DNA of 64,000 nt from Syngnathus acus (taxonomy: Eukaryota; Chordata; Actinopteri; Syngnathiformes; Syngnathidae), in the NCBI RefSeq assembly GCF_901709675.1, contig NC_051098.1, positions 3,794,000 to 3,857,999 of the forward strand, read 5' to 3'. A program made the translations under genes and the position numbers. Below the pieces are notes generated by a model. The model did no database searches. It worked only from the letters and a program-made list of their open reading frames with translations, and was not told the origin of the DNA. Shown here piece after piece: positions 37,390 to 49,200 of the stretch (the stretch's first letter is position 1; every line of letters begins with the position of its first letter).

Positions 37390-40300
37390 GCATCATAAGA
37401 AACATGGTCCTAAAGTAAGGTATAAAAAGGGAACTAAATCAAACAAATCAACTACACCATTAAAAAGAAATTCCAATGAGGCATTAAAAATATTTTTTTA
37501 GTGTTCTGTGTACCTCATATATTATGCCCCCTCTCAGGTCATCCAGATTCAGGTGGAGGTTCATCAGTTGCCGGTCTGAAGACCGCTGACTTGACTTTGA
37601 GGAAAAAAAAAAAAAAAACATCACATCAAAGAACCAACTGCAATTGTCGATTTTTTTGCCCCAACTGCCTTTTAGCTAATTTCTTAATAGATGTACTGCA
37701 CCTCATTTTCCAAGATTTCATCATCATCATCATCATCAAACCCAGGCATGGTAAGATAAACTTTTTCTTCCTTTTTGGAGCTTAAAACACTTGCAGCACC
37801 ACTGTTACGGAGTGCCTGACAAGGGAGGAAATCAAAATTAGCACTGTGCTGACTTCACTGTCTTTAGATAAACACGCATGTGCATGACAGAAACTACAAT
37901 TCAAAATACAAAGTATACAGTACTTTTCATTTTCTTTACTACTACAACTACTACTACTACTGATTATAATAATAATTGTCAAGGGCTCCAGTTGTAACAT
38001 CAATGCAATCTCCACGATCCTATGTTTAGCATTCATTGATCCGTCCGTTTTCTGTTGCACTACCCATTTGGTGTGGCAAGGAGCTGGAGCCTATGCCAAC
38101 TGACGCAAAGTTAACGCCCCTCAGTGGCCTAGTGGTAGATTGCCCGCCCTGAGACTGGAAGGTTGTGGGTTCAAACCCCGGCCGGGTCATACCAAAGACT
38201 ATAAAAATGGGACCCATTGCCTCCCTGCTTGTCACTCAGCATCAAGGGTTGGAATTGGGGGGTTAGATCACCAATTGATTCCCGAGTGCGGCACCGCTGC
38301 TGCTCACTGCTCCCCTCTCCCCCCGGTTGATGGATCAAAATCACACGGGGATGGGTTAAATGCAGAGGACAAATTTCACCACACCCAGATGTGTGTGTGA
38401 CGATCATTGGGACTTTAATTTTTAACTTAACTCTCTCAGTAAGCTCCGAACAATTGCAAGTGTTTTCGAAGGCAGCTAATGTTTTGTTCTCCTCACGTTT
38501 CGCCAGGCGGATAAAACCCAGTGCACGCAAAGAGACAGATGATCATTCATACTCACATTCATTCACATCATCACTGACTGGGAACTAAAATCCAGGATGC
38601 CTCTGCCTATGTCAGGTAAGTTTTCCACAACAAGAGACTGTGTAACAACAACATAAACCTCCAAAGTTGGAAATAATCACTTCCATAAATATGCAGGTTG
38701 TATTCCAAGTTCTGTTCTAATTCAAAACAATGTTCCCATGGCAACTTACATTTCTTGTAGGGTCATATCATAAATCAACCACCAATATATATTTAACTAT
38801 ATACACAAAAGGTAAAAGGACACTAAATGTAAAACACAAGTATCTTCATACATTTTCTGTACCACTTATTCTGATTAAAATAAAGCGAAACCACTCCGAT
38901 TGGAATACACCTGATACATGTAATATATTTGTGTTTGTCATTGCTACATTGCCGTAGATAATATTTGTATTGCTCATTTGCTCAGTTTCTTTCCTACATT
39001 CTAGTGAATTCCATTTATATCTATGATTATCATCTTACGTATTTTCCTCTTTCACTCATCTGTAAACATTTGGCTGAACTCAAAATTGTAAAACCTTTGA
39101 GCCAATTACATTTGGAGGTTCCACTGTAGTTTTGAATACACCTCCATCGTATAATTAATTAATCACAGATTACCCCAAGAGGCCGAGGAGATGTTTTGAG
39201 GGGTTCCAACCCCCCGGACCCGAGAGGCCGTGGGAAAGCAGATCCAGAGATTGGGCCGAGGACAGGAGGATCAAGACCACCGAGAGAAACCAGGCTTCCT
39301 CGTGGAGGTGGCAAAGACCCCAATGTTGAACTCAGGCCCTTCAAGATAGAAAGCAACAACAAAGTCAGACGTTTCTACATGTATACAGCAAATGTAATCA
39401 CTTTGTTTTTGGAAATGATAGTTTTCCTCCCAAAACTTTTGATTGGTTTGATTTATTTTCTCTCTTTGTATCTTGAAGATCAAAGGTAAAACCTATTACC
39501 TAACAATATTCAATGTATGCTATTCTGTTCTTCTGAAAATTGGAGAACCACTCACTCCACTTTTGTCTGAATCCTTCTTCTTTTTATCCTTTTTATCCTT
39601 TTTTTCCTTCTTCTTCTTTTTGGACCCTGTAGCCCCAGAAGCAGCAGCGCTCTGCAGGCGTTCACGTTCTTGGATGACGAGGCGGCGGTAGTGCTCGTCA
39701 CAGGGGTGATCCCAAGTAGACTCACCAGAGGAGAAGTTGAAATAGTAGATGTCTCCTGTGACATCTTGGCTGCAAGGGGGATCACGAGTTGGCACAAAAA
39801 TGACATACGTAACAGTGAGTTATCTTATCTCCACTAATCAACTTTTTGGTTATTCAAATCCATTGGCAGCTGTGGTAATAACGTAAACTTTGACAGTGGC
39901 ATGCGTCGCCAAATTTGAACTTTTGTCTTTTAAATGTACCAATATATTCCTGGTTGGGACACATACATATATTATTATATTACATTATACATCTAATAAT
40001 GACCAGGAAATTAAACAAATTGATTTTATTTACAGGTGCACTCCTCACATGCTTGTATCCTTCTAAAGATTTCAAGACAATATTAGAAAACAATAATGCA
40101 CAGCACAATTACTACTCTGACAAGTATTATTTTCAGTATGTTTAAAAAACGGTCCAAACACATTGATTCTTGTGTGTATGCCTTTTGTTTAGAGATGGGG
40201 GGTTTTTCTGACAAATACAAGTACGAGAACTGAGCTCTTGATTAGTCACAGGTATCGATACTAAGCACCAATACCATTGGTACTTTTGATTTATGAAATT

Positions 40301-42843
40301 TCCTTCCAAAAATGTGATGGATAAAAGTATAGCATTTCTCTTTCGCAAATTGCAATTTTTTATTCTTCTAAATTCTAACTCCTAGTTCCTGATCGCAAAA
40401 CAACCACAATAGGGCGGCCGATACTCGTATCGGCCAACATCACGAGTACCGATACTGTGAAATAAGGCTGGTATGGTCACCAATACCGATACCTGATATC
40501 GGTACTCACCCATCCCTACTTTTGTTGTGAACATAAATTAAACAGGGCAGAAGACAGGGCAGAAGTCAGCAGGGAATGAAATCAGCTGTTTCAGTTAACT
40601 CTACGCCAGTCAAAAATATAGGGAATATCTGAAATAATATCAATTGAAATATAAATATATAGATAGAAATATGAATTTACTCTCAAAATTCTTTCTACAA
40701 CAATAAGTAGAACTAAGAATACTGTCATAAGTAGCTTGTTGAAGGCCTGCTGTTGACATCTCCCTGCAGATGGTAAAGAAACATCAACCTGCACGAGCAC
40801 CACCACTCTCGGATGTCAAGAACAGCCAGTCCTTCACCAAATGCCACATTATCCATCCAATTAATTTGGAGTGGCGGCATGGTGTTACTGGTTAGCACTG
40901 GTTAGCACATCCGCCTCACAGTTCAGAGGGTGTGGGTTCGATACCATCTCCGGCCCTCCCTGTGTGAAGTTTGCATATTCTCCCCGTGCCTGCGTGGGTT
41001 TTCTCCGGGCACTCCGGTTTCCTCCCACATTCCAAAAAACATACATGGTAGGCTGACTGAGCACTCCAAATTGCCCCGAGGTGCGAGTACGAGTGCGGAT
41101 GGTTCAAGGTGTCCACTGATGACTGCTGGGATTGGCTCCAGCACGCCTGTGACCCCCGTGGGCACAAGTGGTACAGAAAATGGATGGATGGATAATTTGC
41201 AGTGATGAGTGGAAGTCTTGATGTGGTTACTTTTTAAGTGCACAAATAGCTCTAAAGAAATGTAAATAAATAAAGGAAAGGTTTGCTCTGCGTAATGATT
41301 ATGAAGATTTACTTAATCGAATTATGGAAAAAAGGGACTATGAAGAATGAAATTAATGACTTAATGAGTCAAAGCAAATGAGATGCCTGTTCAAAATGTG
41401 AATTTATTTCTGCTTAAATTCAGTCGCACACTTATAATGTGAGGCAAACATCTTGGATCTTATCGGATTGTCTTTATAATGCTTTGCAATCAGTGTTAAA
41501 ACCTGAACCAAAAAGAGCGTGCAGGCCACTGTGGCAGGCAAAACTCAGAAGATAACCATAGTAAAAAAAAAAAAAAAAAAAAGTTATTTAATTTGGATGG
41601 AATCAAATTTATAATACTGGTTGTCAAGTTAATTTTATTTCAAATCAATTCAAGGGGTGCGAAGACAAAATTGTGTCTGTAGATAATAACACCAAGTTTA
41701 CGGTGGAGGGATGATGCAAATTTTGAAGAATTATCTTTGTCTTGCATCAATTAAATTTGATTTCAGTCTAAGCAGGTCATTAAAATTATACTGATTGAAC
41801 ACAACTTTAATCCATCCATCAATTCTCAACATCCCTTATCAGAGTCGCAACAAGCTGGAGCTGCGGTGAAAGGCAGACTACTCTTTGGGTTGGTTGCCAG
41901 TCAATCACAGGGCACATATTTATACAGTCATTAAATGGGAACTCAAGCCACACTGCTTGTACTGAGGTCAGGTGAGGGAACCACATTTTCAGTGCCACTG
42001 GTCATATACGAAAATAAAACAGAGGTGAGTTACACCTTGGACTGGTCATCGGCTAATCGCAATCTGTCAGATTAAACACATCATGTATTGCATTAGTGTA
42101 GAACTGCACTATATTACACTAATGACTACAGTTCTGAAAACTTGGGGATCCCATTTACCTAACCTGATCATGTTTCTCAAAATGTTGTAGCCGGTTAGTG
42201 TTAAGACAAAAATAGGAAATGAAGTGACTTGAACTCAAAGCTAAATTAAGATGGCAGTACATATAGTTTATATAAAGTGACTTGAAATTGTGTTAACTAA
42301 AAATTAAAGATAAAAATGATATTAATATCAGCTTTAGTTGCACCAAGTTATGCTTGTATAAAATATACATTTACCCTTTGAGATAGAACTTCACCAATGT
42401 AAAATCTCATCGAAAGTTGACTGTAGTACATCCCCTGACTTACCAAGGATTCCACTCCGGTGGAAGAGGGGCAACAATTCCCTCCCTGGCCAGCCACATG
42501 AGTTCCTTCTCATTCTCAAGATCAATGCCTATCTCCTTTGCATACTCTCTGATCTCTGATAATATGGGGAAAACAACACATTAAGAATGAGTAGATGTTA
42601 AAACCAAAGAAGCTCTTAATGATATGTGAAACTGTGGGCTTTTGACACAGTAGGACATGGCCAAAAAAGACCAATAAATACATGTTTTTTGTATTTATTT
42701 CCAATGTTTGAGTATTATGGCATCAATCAGTGTAGTAACCATGATAAAACAACAAAAACATTCTGTTTACCTTGGTCAGATGGAATATAGTTTTCATCAA
42801 AGTCCTCCTCAAGGATAAGCTGTTTTCCGGTAGGCGCACTCAT
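19984..42843 (-). CDS. cep164: CEP164, centrosomal protein 164, complete (26 coding exons)
   Basis: CEP164 is a distal-appendage protein of the mother centriole, needed for membrane docking and cilium formation. In mammals its N-terminal WW region recruits TTBK2. The start is ATG at 42843; the opening [14 protein letters not shown] and the [20 protein letters not shown] blocks match the vertebrate protein. Exons, 5' to 3': 42771-42843, 42444-42555, 39556-39769, 39174-39338, 37702-37815, 37514-37594, 37181-37279, 32628-33461, 31467-31591, 30516-31157, 29566-29697, 29120-29306, 28933-29007, 28738-28860, 26507-26650, 25772-25855, 25641-25709, 25317-25576, 25048-25206, 23001-23145, 22813-22917, 21993-22095, 21563-21892, 21410-21476, 21205-21306, 19984-20080. 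All have GT-AG borders and compatible phases, giving 1546 residues (human about 1460). The WW domain has W59 and W81. A lysine-rich run follows at about 110-133, an acidic segment at 287-564, and coiled coil from about 607 to 1280. The C-terminus is [14 protein letters not shown]. Confidence 0.95.
22445..22760. other. CEP164 intron with T-rich runs
   Basis: Two long T tracts (about 22555-22573 and 22661-22682) lie in this intron. I see nothing else in it. Confidence 0.4.
23886..24213. mobile_element. hAT MITE, 328 bp, perfect 8-bp target duplication
   Basis: It starts CAGGGGTGTCAAAC and ends GTTTGACACCTGTG, flanked by CTCTAAAG on both sides (23878-23885 and 24214-24221). It contains GCGGGCCACATTGTAGTC near the left end. 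A second copy in reverse orientation is at 60882-61210. Confidence 0.93.
24475..24670 (+). repeat. Threefold tandem repeat, period about 65
   Basis: ACTGTAAATATGTTTTTAGA occurs three times, each followed by a TTATTATTATAA-like run and AAGGTACAA. The repeat lies within the TA-flanked MITE. Confidence 0.8.
27248..28200. mobile_element. TACCGT-type TIR element in a CEP164 intron (copy E)
   Basis: The left end TTACCGTCTTTTTCCATG pairs with the right end CATGGAAAAAACGGTAA. Subrepeats of TGTATAATGCGCACC and TGTATAATACGCACCC line both ends, the same architecture as the other copies but a distinct sequence subfamily. A truncated minus-strand SINE is inserted at 27410-27650. Confidence 0.75.
27410..27650 (-). 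mobile_element. tRNA-derived SINE, 5'-truncated
   Basis: Read on the minus strand it matches the 3' two thirds of the SINE at 38113-38425. Shared words are CCCGGCCGGGTCATACCA on the tRNA side, CAGAGGACAAATTTCACC, and GACGATCATTGGGACTTT near the end. The A box is missing. Confidence 0.8.
29905..30233 (-). mobile_element. Teleost SINE-like repeat, copy 2
   Basis: On the minus strand it has the same head (GTTAGCACGTCCGCCTCACAG), the CCTCCCACATCCCAAAAA and CATGCATG blocks, and the ATGGATGGATGG tail. It lies in the CEP164 intron between exons 10 and 11. Confidence 0.85.
33762..35434. other. CEP164 intron, no feature recognised
   Basis: Part of the long intron between coding exons 7 and 8. AT-rich, without a repeat or frame that I recognise. 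Confidence 0.4.
35435..36205. mobile_element. TACCGTA-type TIR element (copy F), rearranged
   Basis: The left end TACCGTATTTTCCGGAC pairs with the right end GTCCGGAAAATACGGTA. Both flanks carry GGACTATAAGGCGCACC subrepeats. The 100 bases inside the left end match, in reverse complement, the right flank of copy A, and the right flank matches copy A's left. The interior is not the 251-bp satellite. It includes a Tc1 terminal fragment (TTTTCTGAGAGAGTCCTGTA near 35561) and a degraded stretch with GCGGGCC words near 36015-36090. Confidence 0.8.
36815..37005 (+). repeat. Two-copy tandem duplication, period about 94
   Basis: GGTAGATTTTATATCCATA and CTGTATGAGTAGTTTGT each occur twice about 94 bases apart, within the CEP164 intron before exon 7. 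Confidence 0.8.
37356..37387 (+). repeat. (CA)n microsatellite
   Basis: An uninterrupted run of CA beside CEP164 exon 7, with impure CA/CG alternation on its lower side. Confidence 0.9.
38113..38425 (+). mobile_element. tRNA-derived SINE, full length
   Basis: The tRNA-like head shows TGGCCTAGTGGTAGATTG (A box) and GGGTTCAAACCCC (B box). The body runs through GGGACCCATTGCCTCC and CAGAGGACAAATTTCACC to the GATCATTGGGACTTTAA end. A short minus-strand fragment of the other SINE family lies just before it (38038-38105). Confidence 0.85.
40190..40518. mobile_element. hAT MITE, 329 bp, perfect 8-bp target duplication
   Basis: It starts TAGAGATGGG and ends CCCATCCCTA. CTTTTGTT flanks both sides (40182-40189 and 40519-40526). 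The right half is rich in CCGATAC/GTATCGG words, typical of this dispersed fish repeat. Confidence 0.88.
40872..41194 (+). mobile_element. Teleost SINE-like repeat, copy 3
   Basis: It opens GGCGGCATGG with GTTAGCACATCCGCCTCACAG (one head word is duplicated), then GTTCGATACC, TTTCCTCCCACATTCC, CATACATGGTAGG and the tail ATGGATGGATGG. It lies in the CEP164 intron between exons 2 and 3. A degraded minus-strand relative is at about 41812-41910. Confidence 0.85.
41200..42440. other. CEP164 intron, mostly unremarkable
   Basis: Apart from the degraded SINE fragment near 41812-41910 and an A run near 41563-41582, I see nothing in this stretch. Confidence 0.4.
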
Positions 42844-42861
42844 GATTACTGCAGGTAAGAC

Positions 42862-42862
42862 G

Positions 42863-42910
<48 letters not shown>

Positions 42911-42985
42911 GCTTTTATTTGCCAAGTTTGAGCATGCCTAACAAGGAATTTGACTCCGGTAGAAATTCCTTCTAAGACGCGGTAA
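42862..42985 (-). mobile_element. LINE 3' tail ending in (ATTG)n
   Basis: Read on the minus strand this is AGTCAAATTCCTTG, GCATGCTCAAACTTGGC and AATAAAAGC, followed by about a dozen ATTG units. That is the same layout as the end of the L2-like LINE at 45640-45705. The AATC microsatellite on the plus strand is therefore the element's own tail. Confidence 0.75.
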
Positions 42986-43209
42986 ATTTCAAATACATTA
43001 GCGTAAAAACATGTCCCCGAGCTCAACTTGTAAATAAAATTTAAGGGTAATATTTTGATGAATTTATGTACAAGGATTTCGGCGCCTTAATCCGTAGAAT
43101 GAAAAGCGGCTCAAATACATACACTGAACTAAGTAAGCTAGGCGCCATTTAGCTACGTAAAGCTAAGCAGGTCAAAAAAATAAAAGTTGTGTATTGTATA
43201 TCAGCTCAC

Positions 43210-43500
43210 CTTCAAACTGTCCTACTGCCCTTTGCCTTTCCAGATTCTGTCAGCTCAGTGACGCGGGCATTGTTTCTGCTAAAGATGCAAAAAGAGAAGC
43301 TTATACAAATAGGAACATCACCAAAGACGCTTCCCTGGTTTCCTGTTGACAGCCTGAAATAGACTGTTATTGGCTGGCCGCGTGAGACATTCACGAAACA
43401 CCGTAAATATTTTGCCTGCTCGGTTACATTTTTAAGTCGTCTGTTTATGCTATTTAAAAAAAACAATAGAACAACAACGGGGATGTTTCCGACATTCACC
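43210..43500 (-). promoter_or_regulatory. Probable CEP164 promoter and noncoding first exon
   Basis: The start codon lies a few bases inside an acceptor (CTTACCTGCAG then TAATCATG), so a 5' UTR intron is expected. A good donor (TTGAAG|GTGAGC on the minus strand) ends at 43210. The sequence above it, with CpG-bearing words near 43260-43390, is a plausible first exon and promoter. The transcription start cannot be read from sequence. Confidence 0.45.
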
Positions 43501-44203
43501 TCAATGTATTGTGTTTTGGGTTTAATTCTATTTTGAGGGTAGATACAGGTAATACGTCATTACGTACAGCACGTTAAAAACTAAAAAAAGAACCACGTCT
43601 TTTTTTATGTCTCATTTATTAAATATGGACACAACATTTAACAGCATGAAATCTTACATTTGGTTGGGGGACAAAAATAATTCATTCATTATATTACGAA
43701 CCGCTACAAAATCAACAAGACCAATCTTCTGTTGCCCTTATTTTTTTTTAGTGACCAAAGTTTGTACATTATGCATTATTAAATTAAATAACTTGCGATC
43801 GGCTCCACGATGTCAAATCAATACACATTAAAGCGTGACAGTCCCACTTTATTGTGAGCTAGATTACTGGATACTTTTGTTTTGATACATCCGCTGGACC
43901 ATACATTTTGATCTGATGATTTCAATGCTGCTGGGAAATTTGATTATCCCACTAAAACGTGGTCAACCCGAATAATATGGATAATAACTACAATTATAGA
44001 TTATTTGGTGAGTACAAAACTTGACGATAAGGCAACAAGAGTATTTTCTAGAAGCCATAATTGCTTTTACTCTTGCTATATTGTACAGTACATGAAACAT
44101 TTGATTTAGTTCCGTCTTCTGACTCCTCATACCTTTCCTTGACGCTTCCCAGTTCGAGTGATGCTTGCCGGTTGTTACTGATGCTTTAATATGAGTTTTA
44201 CAA
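43501..44203. other. Intergenic, no feature recognised
   Basis: AT-rich. The short frames have no known domain. Confidence 0.4.
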
Positions 44204-45705
44204 AGATTTGGGATTTACCATTTGGGAAAGTGCCACCTTTGCACGGATCTTCAACCGTTCTCTGGAGCTGTGTGAGGTGCCCTCGTGCTTCAAGAGCTCC
44301 ACCATCGTTCCAGTGGCCAAGAAGCCCGCCATCACAGGTTTGAATGACTATAGACCCGTCGCACTGACATCTGTGGTCATGAAATCTTTCGAGAGGTTTG
44401 TGCTGAACCACCTGAAGGAGGTCACGGTCCCCCTGCTTGACCCCCTCCAGTTTGCCTACCGGGCAAACAGGTCAGTGGATGATGCGGTCAACATGGGACG
44501 GCACTACATCCTGCACCACCTGGACACCCCAGGAACGTACGCCAGGATCCTGTTCGTGGACTTCAGCTCGGCGTTCAACACCATCGCTCCTGACATCCTC
44601 CAACAGAAGCTCATCCAGCTTGCGGTGCCTGCCCCCACCTGTCAGTGGATCACCAGCTTCCTGACCAACAGGAGACCGCGTGTGAGGCTGGGGGGCATCA
44701 CATCTGACACCCGGACCACCAATACTGGAGCCCCTCAGGGGTGCGTCCTCTCCCCACTGCTCTTCTCTCTCTACACCAATGATTTCTCCTCAGATGACTC
44801 TCCTGTAAAGCTCCTGAAGTATGCAGACGACACCACTCTCATCGGACTGATCCAGGACGGTGATGAGACTGCGTACAGACAGGAGGTGGAGCGGCTGGTC
44901 CACTGGTGCAACCAAAACCATCTGGAGCTGAACCCGCTCAAGACCGTGGAGATGACAGTGGATTTCAGGCGAGACCCTTCACCACTTTTACCCCTCACTA
45001 TCCGCAGTAATACTATTCTCTCCACAGACACCTTCAAGTTCCTGGGAACCACAATCTCTCGGGACCTGAAATGGACCGGCCACATAGACTCTGTCCGGAA
45101 GAAGGCCCAGCAGAGGCTGTACTTCCTGAGACAGCTCAAGAAGTTCAACCTGCCGCGAGAGCTTCTGAAGACCTTCTACACTGCCATCATCCAGTCTGTC
45201 CTCTGCACCTCCATCACTGTCTGGTTTGGATCAGCCTCCAAACAAGACAAGCACAGACTGCAACGGACAATCAGGACTGCAGAAAAGATCATTGGAATCA
45301 ACCTCCCATCTATCCAAGACTTGTACCTGTCCAGGACCAGGAAACGTGCAAGGAACATCTCTACAGACCCTTCTCACCCAGGTTGCAGTCTGTTTGAACT
45401 ACTCCCCTCCGGACGGCGTTATAGAGCTCGGTACGCCAAAACCAGCAGACACCGAGACAGCTTCTTCCCCCAGGCTGTTGCTCTGATGAACTCACACCAC
45501 TCATAGAGTCTCAGAGGCATTATTGTGCAATAACATCCTGCTCTTCACACCTTTTGAATTTGTCTACACTGTTTTTGCCATTATTCACATGTCCTGAGTG
45601 TTGTTAGTCACCTGTATGTTGAACAGAGGGTGTGTTTTACCGAAGTCAAATTCCTTGTTTGGCACGCTCAAACATGGCGAATAAAAACTCTTGAATCTTG
45701 AATCT
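44204..45705 (+). mobile_element. L2-like LINE, 5'-truncated, with long intact RT frame
   Basis: The element covers the C-terminal two thirds of ORF2 plus a 3' UTR of about 190 bases that ends AATAAAAACTC and short TTGAATC repeats. Coding begins abruptly in mid-domain, as expected for truncated target-primed insertions. It lies between CEP164 and MRPS23 on the opposite strand to both. Confidence 0.85.
44208..45506 (+). CDS. Non-LTR retrotransposon reverse transcriptase, partial ORF2
   Basis: The frame has 432 codons without a stop or frameshift. Fingers motifs are [18 protein letters not shown] and the [11 protein letters not shown] block (palm motif A, with its aspartate). Motif B is [14 protein letters not shown] and motif C is LKYADDTTL, with the catalytic YADD at about residues 207-210. 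The thumb and tail ([44 protein letters not shown]) match L2-like fish LINEs. The N-terminal endonuclease and first RT motifs are missing, so the first methionine is accidental. The open frame suggests a young copy, but it is 5'-truncated and cannot transpose on its own. Confidence 0.88.
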   Translation: MGFTIWESATFARIFNRSLELCEVPSCFKSSTIVPVAKKPAITGLNDYRPVALTSVVMKSFERFVLNHLKEVTVPLLDPLQFAYRANRSVDDAVNMGRHYILHHLDTPGTYARILFVDFSSAFNTIAPDILQQKLIQLAVPAPTCQWITSFLTNRRPRVRLGGITSDTRTTNTGAPQGCVLSPLLFSLYTNDFSSDDSPVKLLKYADDTTLIGLIQDGDETAYRQEVERLVHWCNQNHLELNPLKTVEMTVDFRRDPSPLLPLTIRSNTILSTDTFKFLGTTISRDLKWTGHIDSVRKKAQQRLYFLRQLKKFNLPRELLKTFYTAIIQSVLCTSITVWFGSASKQDKHRLQRTIRTAEKIIGINLPSIQDLYLSRTRKRARNISTDPSHPGCSLFELLPSGRRYRARYAKTSRHRDSFFPQAVALMNSHHS

Positions 45706-46141
45706 TTGTAGCAGAATATCAACATTTTATGAGTTCAAAAGCATTGGATTGCTGAGTCCTTTCCTCACACTCATTCAAAAAGTTAATGAGAAATTTTTAA
45801 GTAATGCTCAATCCAAACATTTGCCTGCTGGAAATACAATTTATTCTCAGTGTATTGCCACACAACATTCCGTGAAACATCCATAATTTTGATATTCAGA
45901 CAAAGTAGACTGTATGCAATAAATTATTGTAAGTAGCTTGCTGACATTGTTGATTTTTCTGAAGTGACATTTCACAAAGATGGCTACTTGAAGTTCCCAG
46001 ATAAAATAGGATCCTGAACAGCAACAGCTCTTTTTTTTATCGGTGGGGTACATAGACTGTTTTTCTTAAAGACCCTGAACAGGATAAGCGGTAGAATCAA
46101 ATACTTAGCATTTCTTAATTTAGGATTGATTTTTTACCATG

Positions 46142-46147
46142 TTTATT
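46142..46147 (-). other. Candidate polyadenylation signal of MRPS23
   Basis: AATAAA on the minus strand, about 140 bases downstream of the MRPS23 stop codon. Confidence 0.55.
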
Positions 46148-46286
46148 ACAGGAAACTGTAGAATATCAGTGTCCCCAACTTCATTCAACTTTTCTGTATG
46201 AGGCCATTGGTGGAAAACAAACCCCTGCTCGATGATCATGCTATTATTTCTACAGGTGACCAGAGCCTCCAAATAAGGAGAAAGTT

Positions 46287-49200
46287 CTACGACGTTTGTG
46301 TTGTGTTTGATGTAAGTTGTTCTGGCTCCTGCATGCTGTCATCACCAACTGACTGTTGCTCTGCCAACATGGCTGTCAGCTTCAGCCCCAAAACTGGATC
46401 CCTTGACTCTGCTGCCACCTGTGAAATAAAAAGCAAAACTATGATTATATGTTCAAATTTGCAGTTTCAACCTTCCACTTATTATTATTAGAATATTAAT
46501 AACATCTTATTGTTATTAGAATGTTTCAATAAATCAATACTTGACTGTGATGTTTGAGGTCAAATATTTTAGTTTGTCTTTCAACTTGTTAAGTTGGACC
46601 AAGGTTCCACTGTAAGCAAAGCAGTACAGTGCGTGAGAGTTTATGTGCTGCTTGACGACATCTTATTTTGCGTTTTGTTCAAGATGTCCGTCGTTGAGCA
46701 ATGAAAACAAAGATGTGTTCTCCCTCTTCACTACTTCATTGCATGCTATTTGTTCCCTCAAAACAGCATATGTCGGGACCATCGAAAACCAAGGAACCCC
46801 TAGATGTTTTCCAGCAGATATCTTCTGTGGAAATGGACCTTTCCAGATGAACACTTACTGTTGAGGCTCCTCTCCTTCTCAGTATGATGCCCTCTGCGAG
46901 TAAAGCCTTTGCAGTCTCCTCAAACAGAACAGTGTCATCCATCTCGGATTGGCTCTTTAACTCAGCATACTTGTCTACAAACCTACAATGGAGCATAAAA
47001 ATATTGCAGAAATGTTGTTAATCCTCACCATGTGAGCCACGCCCTTACAAAAATCACAAGCCAAATAACATTAGTTTAAACCCTTAGATGGGGGAAATAC
47101 AATCCAGTACATACCTTTGACAGGTAGAGACAAAGTTTGATTTGGAAAGATCAAAAGGGCGAGGACCCATCCCATATTGTTCATAAAATTTCCTGAAAGC
47201 AGAGATGGACAAACATTTTTATATAATGCAGTACAGCATTTTTACTTTATTATTTTTATTAGACATACACCATCTTAGAACAAGAAATAGTAAATATTGG
47301 TATTTACTTACGCTCTAACTTGATCTTCTGTGTAGAAGATTTCAGGCACCGGGTCTGGTTTCCTGACCCGGGATCTCGTATGAGGTTTTACATAAAGTGG
47401 CTGCCGTTTTGGTGGAAAAGCTTCATATACATCATACCAGATTGGTTTCTCGGTTTGCTTTATCACTCCAGAGCGCATTAGATCCCGAACCCTGTTAATC
47501 ATATTTTTACATAATCAGTTAGTGATGTTGAAACCCCCAGCTCTGATCCACAATTCAAAGCCAGACAAACATTAAGGATGAATCCCAAAACCCACATCAC
47601 ACCAACCTCATTGACCCTCAATTAACATGAATTAATTTTAATTATTTTCTTTGTTTGTTTTCCCCAAAAAATATTTTTAGGCCCTGACCTATCTAAAAGT
47701 CTGACATTTGGTCTTCTAAAATAGTCCTAAAAAAGTCTGCAAAAAAGGGCCAATTTATTTCTCAACACAACACAACAGAATAAGGCAAAGATAATGACAT
47801 TTACCTGCCCCTCAACAATACAGTGGGGCAAAAAGTATTTAGTCAGCCACCGATTGTGCAAGTTCTCCCACTTAAAAGATGAGAGATGCCTGTAATTTTC
47901 ATCATAGGTACACTTCAACTATGCGAGACAAAATAAAAAAAAATCCAGGAAATTACATTGTCTGATTTTTAACGAATTTATTTGCAAATTATGGTGGGAA
48001 ATACGTATTTGGTCAATAATGGCTTCAATGATCACAAGAACAGTCAACAAAAATCCCAGAAAAACACGGAGGGACCTAGTAAACGACCTGAAGAGAGCTG
48101 GGACCAAAGTAACAAAGACTACCATCAGTAACACACTACTACGCCAGGGACTCAAATCCTGGAGTGCCAGACGTGTCCCCCTGCTTAAGCCAGTACACTC
48201 TAGTTTTGTTTTGTTTTTTGTTTTTTCAAATCGGTGGATCAATCAGTTATCGGAACTTTAATCCACTAAACACCAGAGGACTTTTTTCTGTGCTGGTGTG
48301 CATTGTTCTGATACATAAAATGATGTTCTACATAGAAATATATATATTATTTTATTATATGCTGGATCAGCATCATTCCAAAAAATTCCATATCTGTAAT
48401 TATGTTATTTTGTCAATTAATGGTATTCATTTATGGTAGGGATTGTCAACAGGTGGTCCGCAGCCCTCTGGTCGTCCGTGGTGGTATTGCAGGTGGTCCG
48501 CAAAATTGGAAGTGGAAAATAATTGTAACATTTTGAAAAATACAATGGATTTATTAAATAGACTTGATTTATTTTCCAGCTAATTTTGTGAATCATTTAC
48601 CCATCCAGATTATGTCAAATGTAGCTGAGATTCCCAAAATAGACATTCATCCATTTTCTATACCGCTTGTCCCCACGGGGGTTGCGGGCGTTCTGGTGTT
48701 TATCCCAGCAGTCATCGGGCAGTCGGCGGGGGACACCCTGAACCGGTTGCCAGCCAATCGCAGGGCACACAGAAACGAACAACCATCCGCACTCGCATTG
48801 ACACCTAGGGGCAATTTGGAATGCTCAATCGGCCAAGCGTGTTTTTGGGATGTGGGAGGAAACCGGAGGACCTGGAGAAAACCTACGCAGGCACGTGGAG
48901 AACATGCAAACTCCACGCAGAGGGGGCCGGAGGTGTAATTGAACCCGCACCCTCCGAACTGTGAGGCGAACGTGGTAACCATTGTGCCTGCTTTATATTA
49001 ACTTATTTAATTTTACAAGACAATTCATTACTATAAATAACACAATTTATTACTGTAAATATCAGCCAATGTTCACATTTTAATATCAAATGATCACTAC
49101 TTCCATATTGCTCGATAATCACAATTGTCCCATCACTCGTTAGAACTCAGGCTACTGGTGCCCGCTGGCACCACGTTGGTGTCACCACAATGGTGACCTC

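Noticed and set aside
44204-45706. A host gene between CEP164 and MRPS23
   Set aside because: Motifs are those of a retrotransposon RT, the frame starts in mid-domain, and the 3' end has LINE-type tail repeats.
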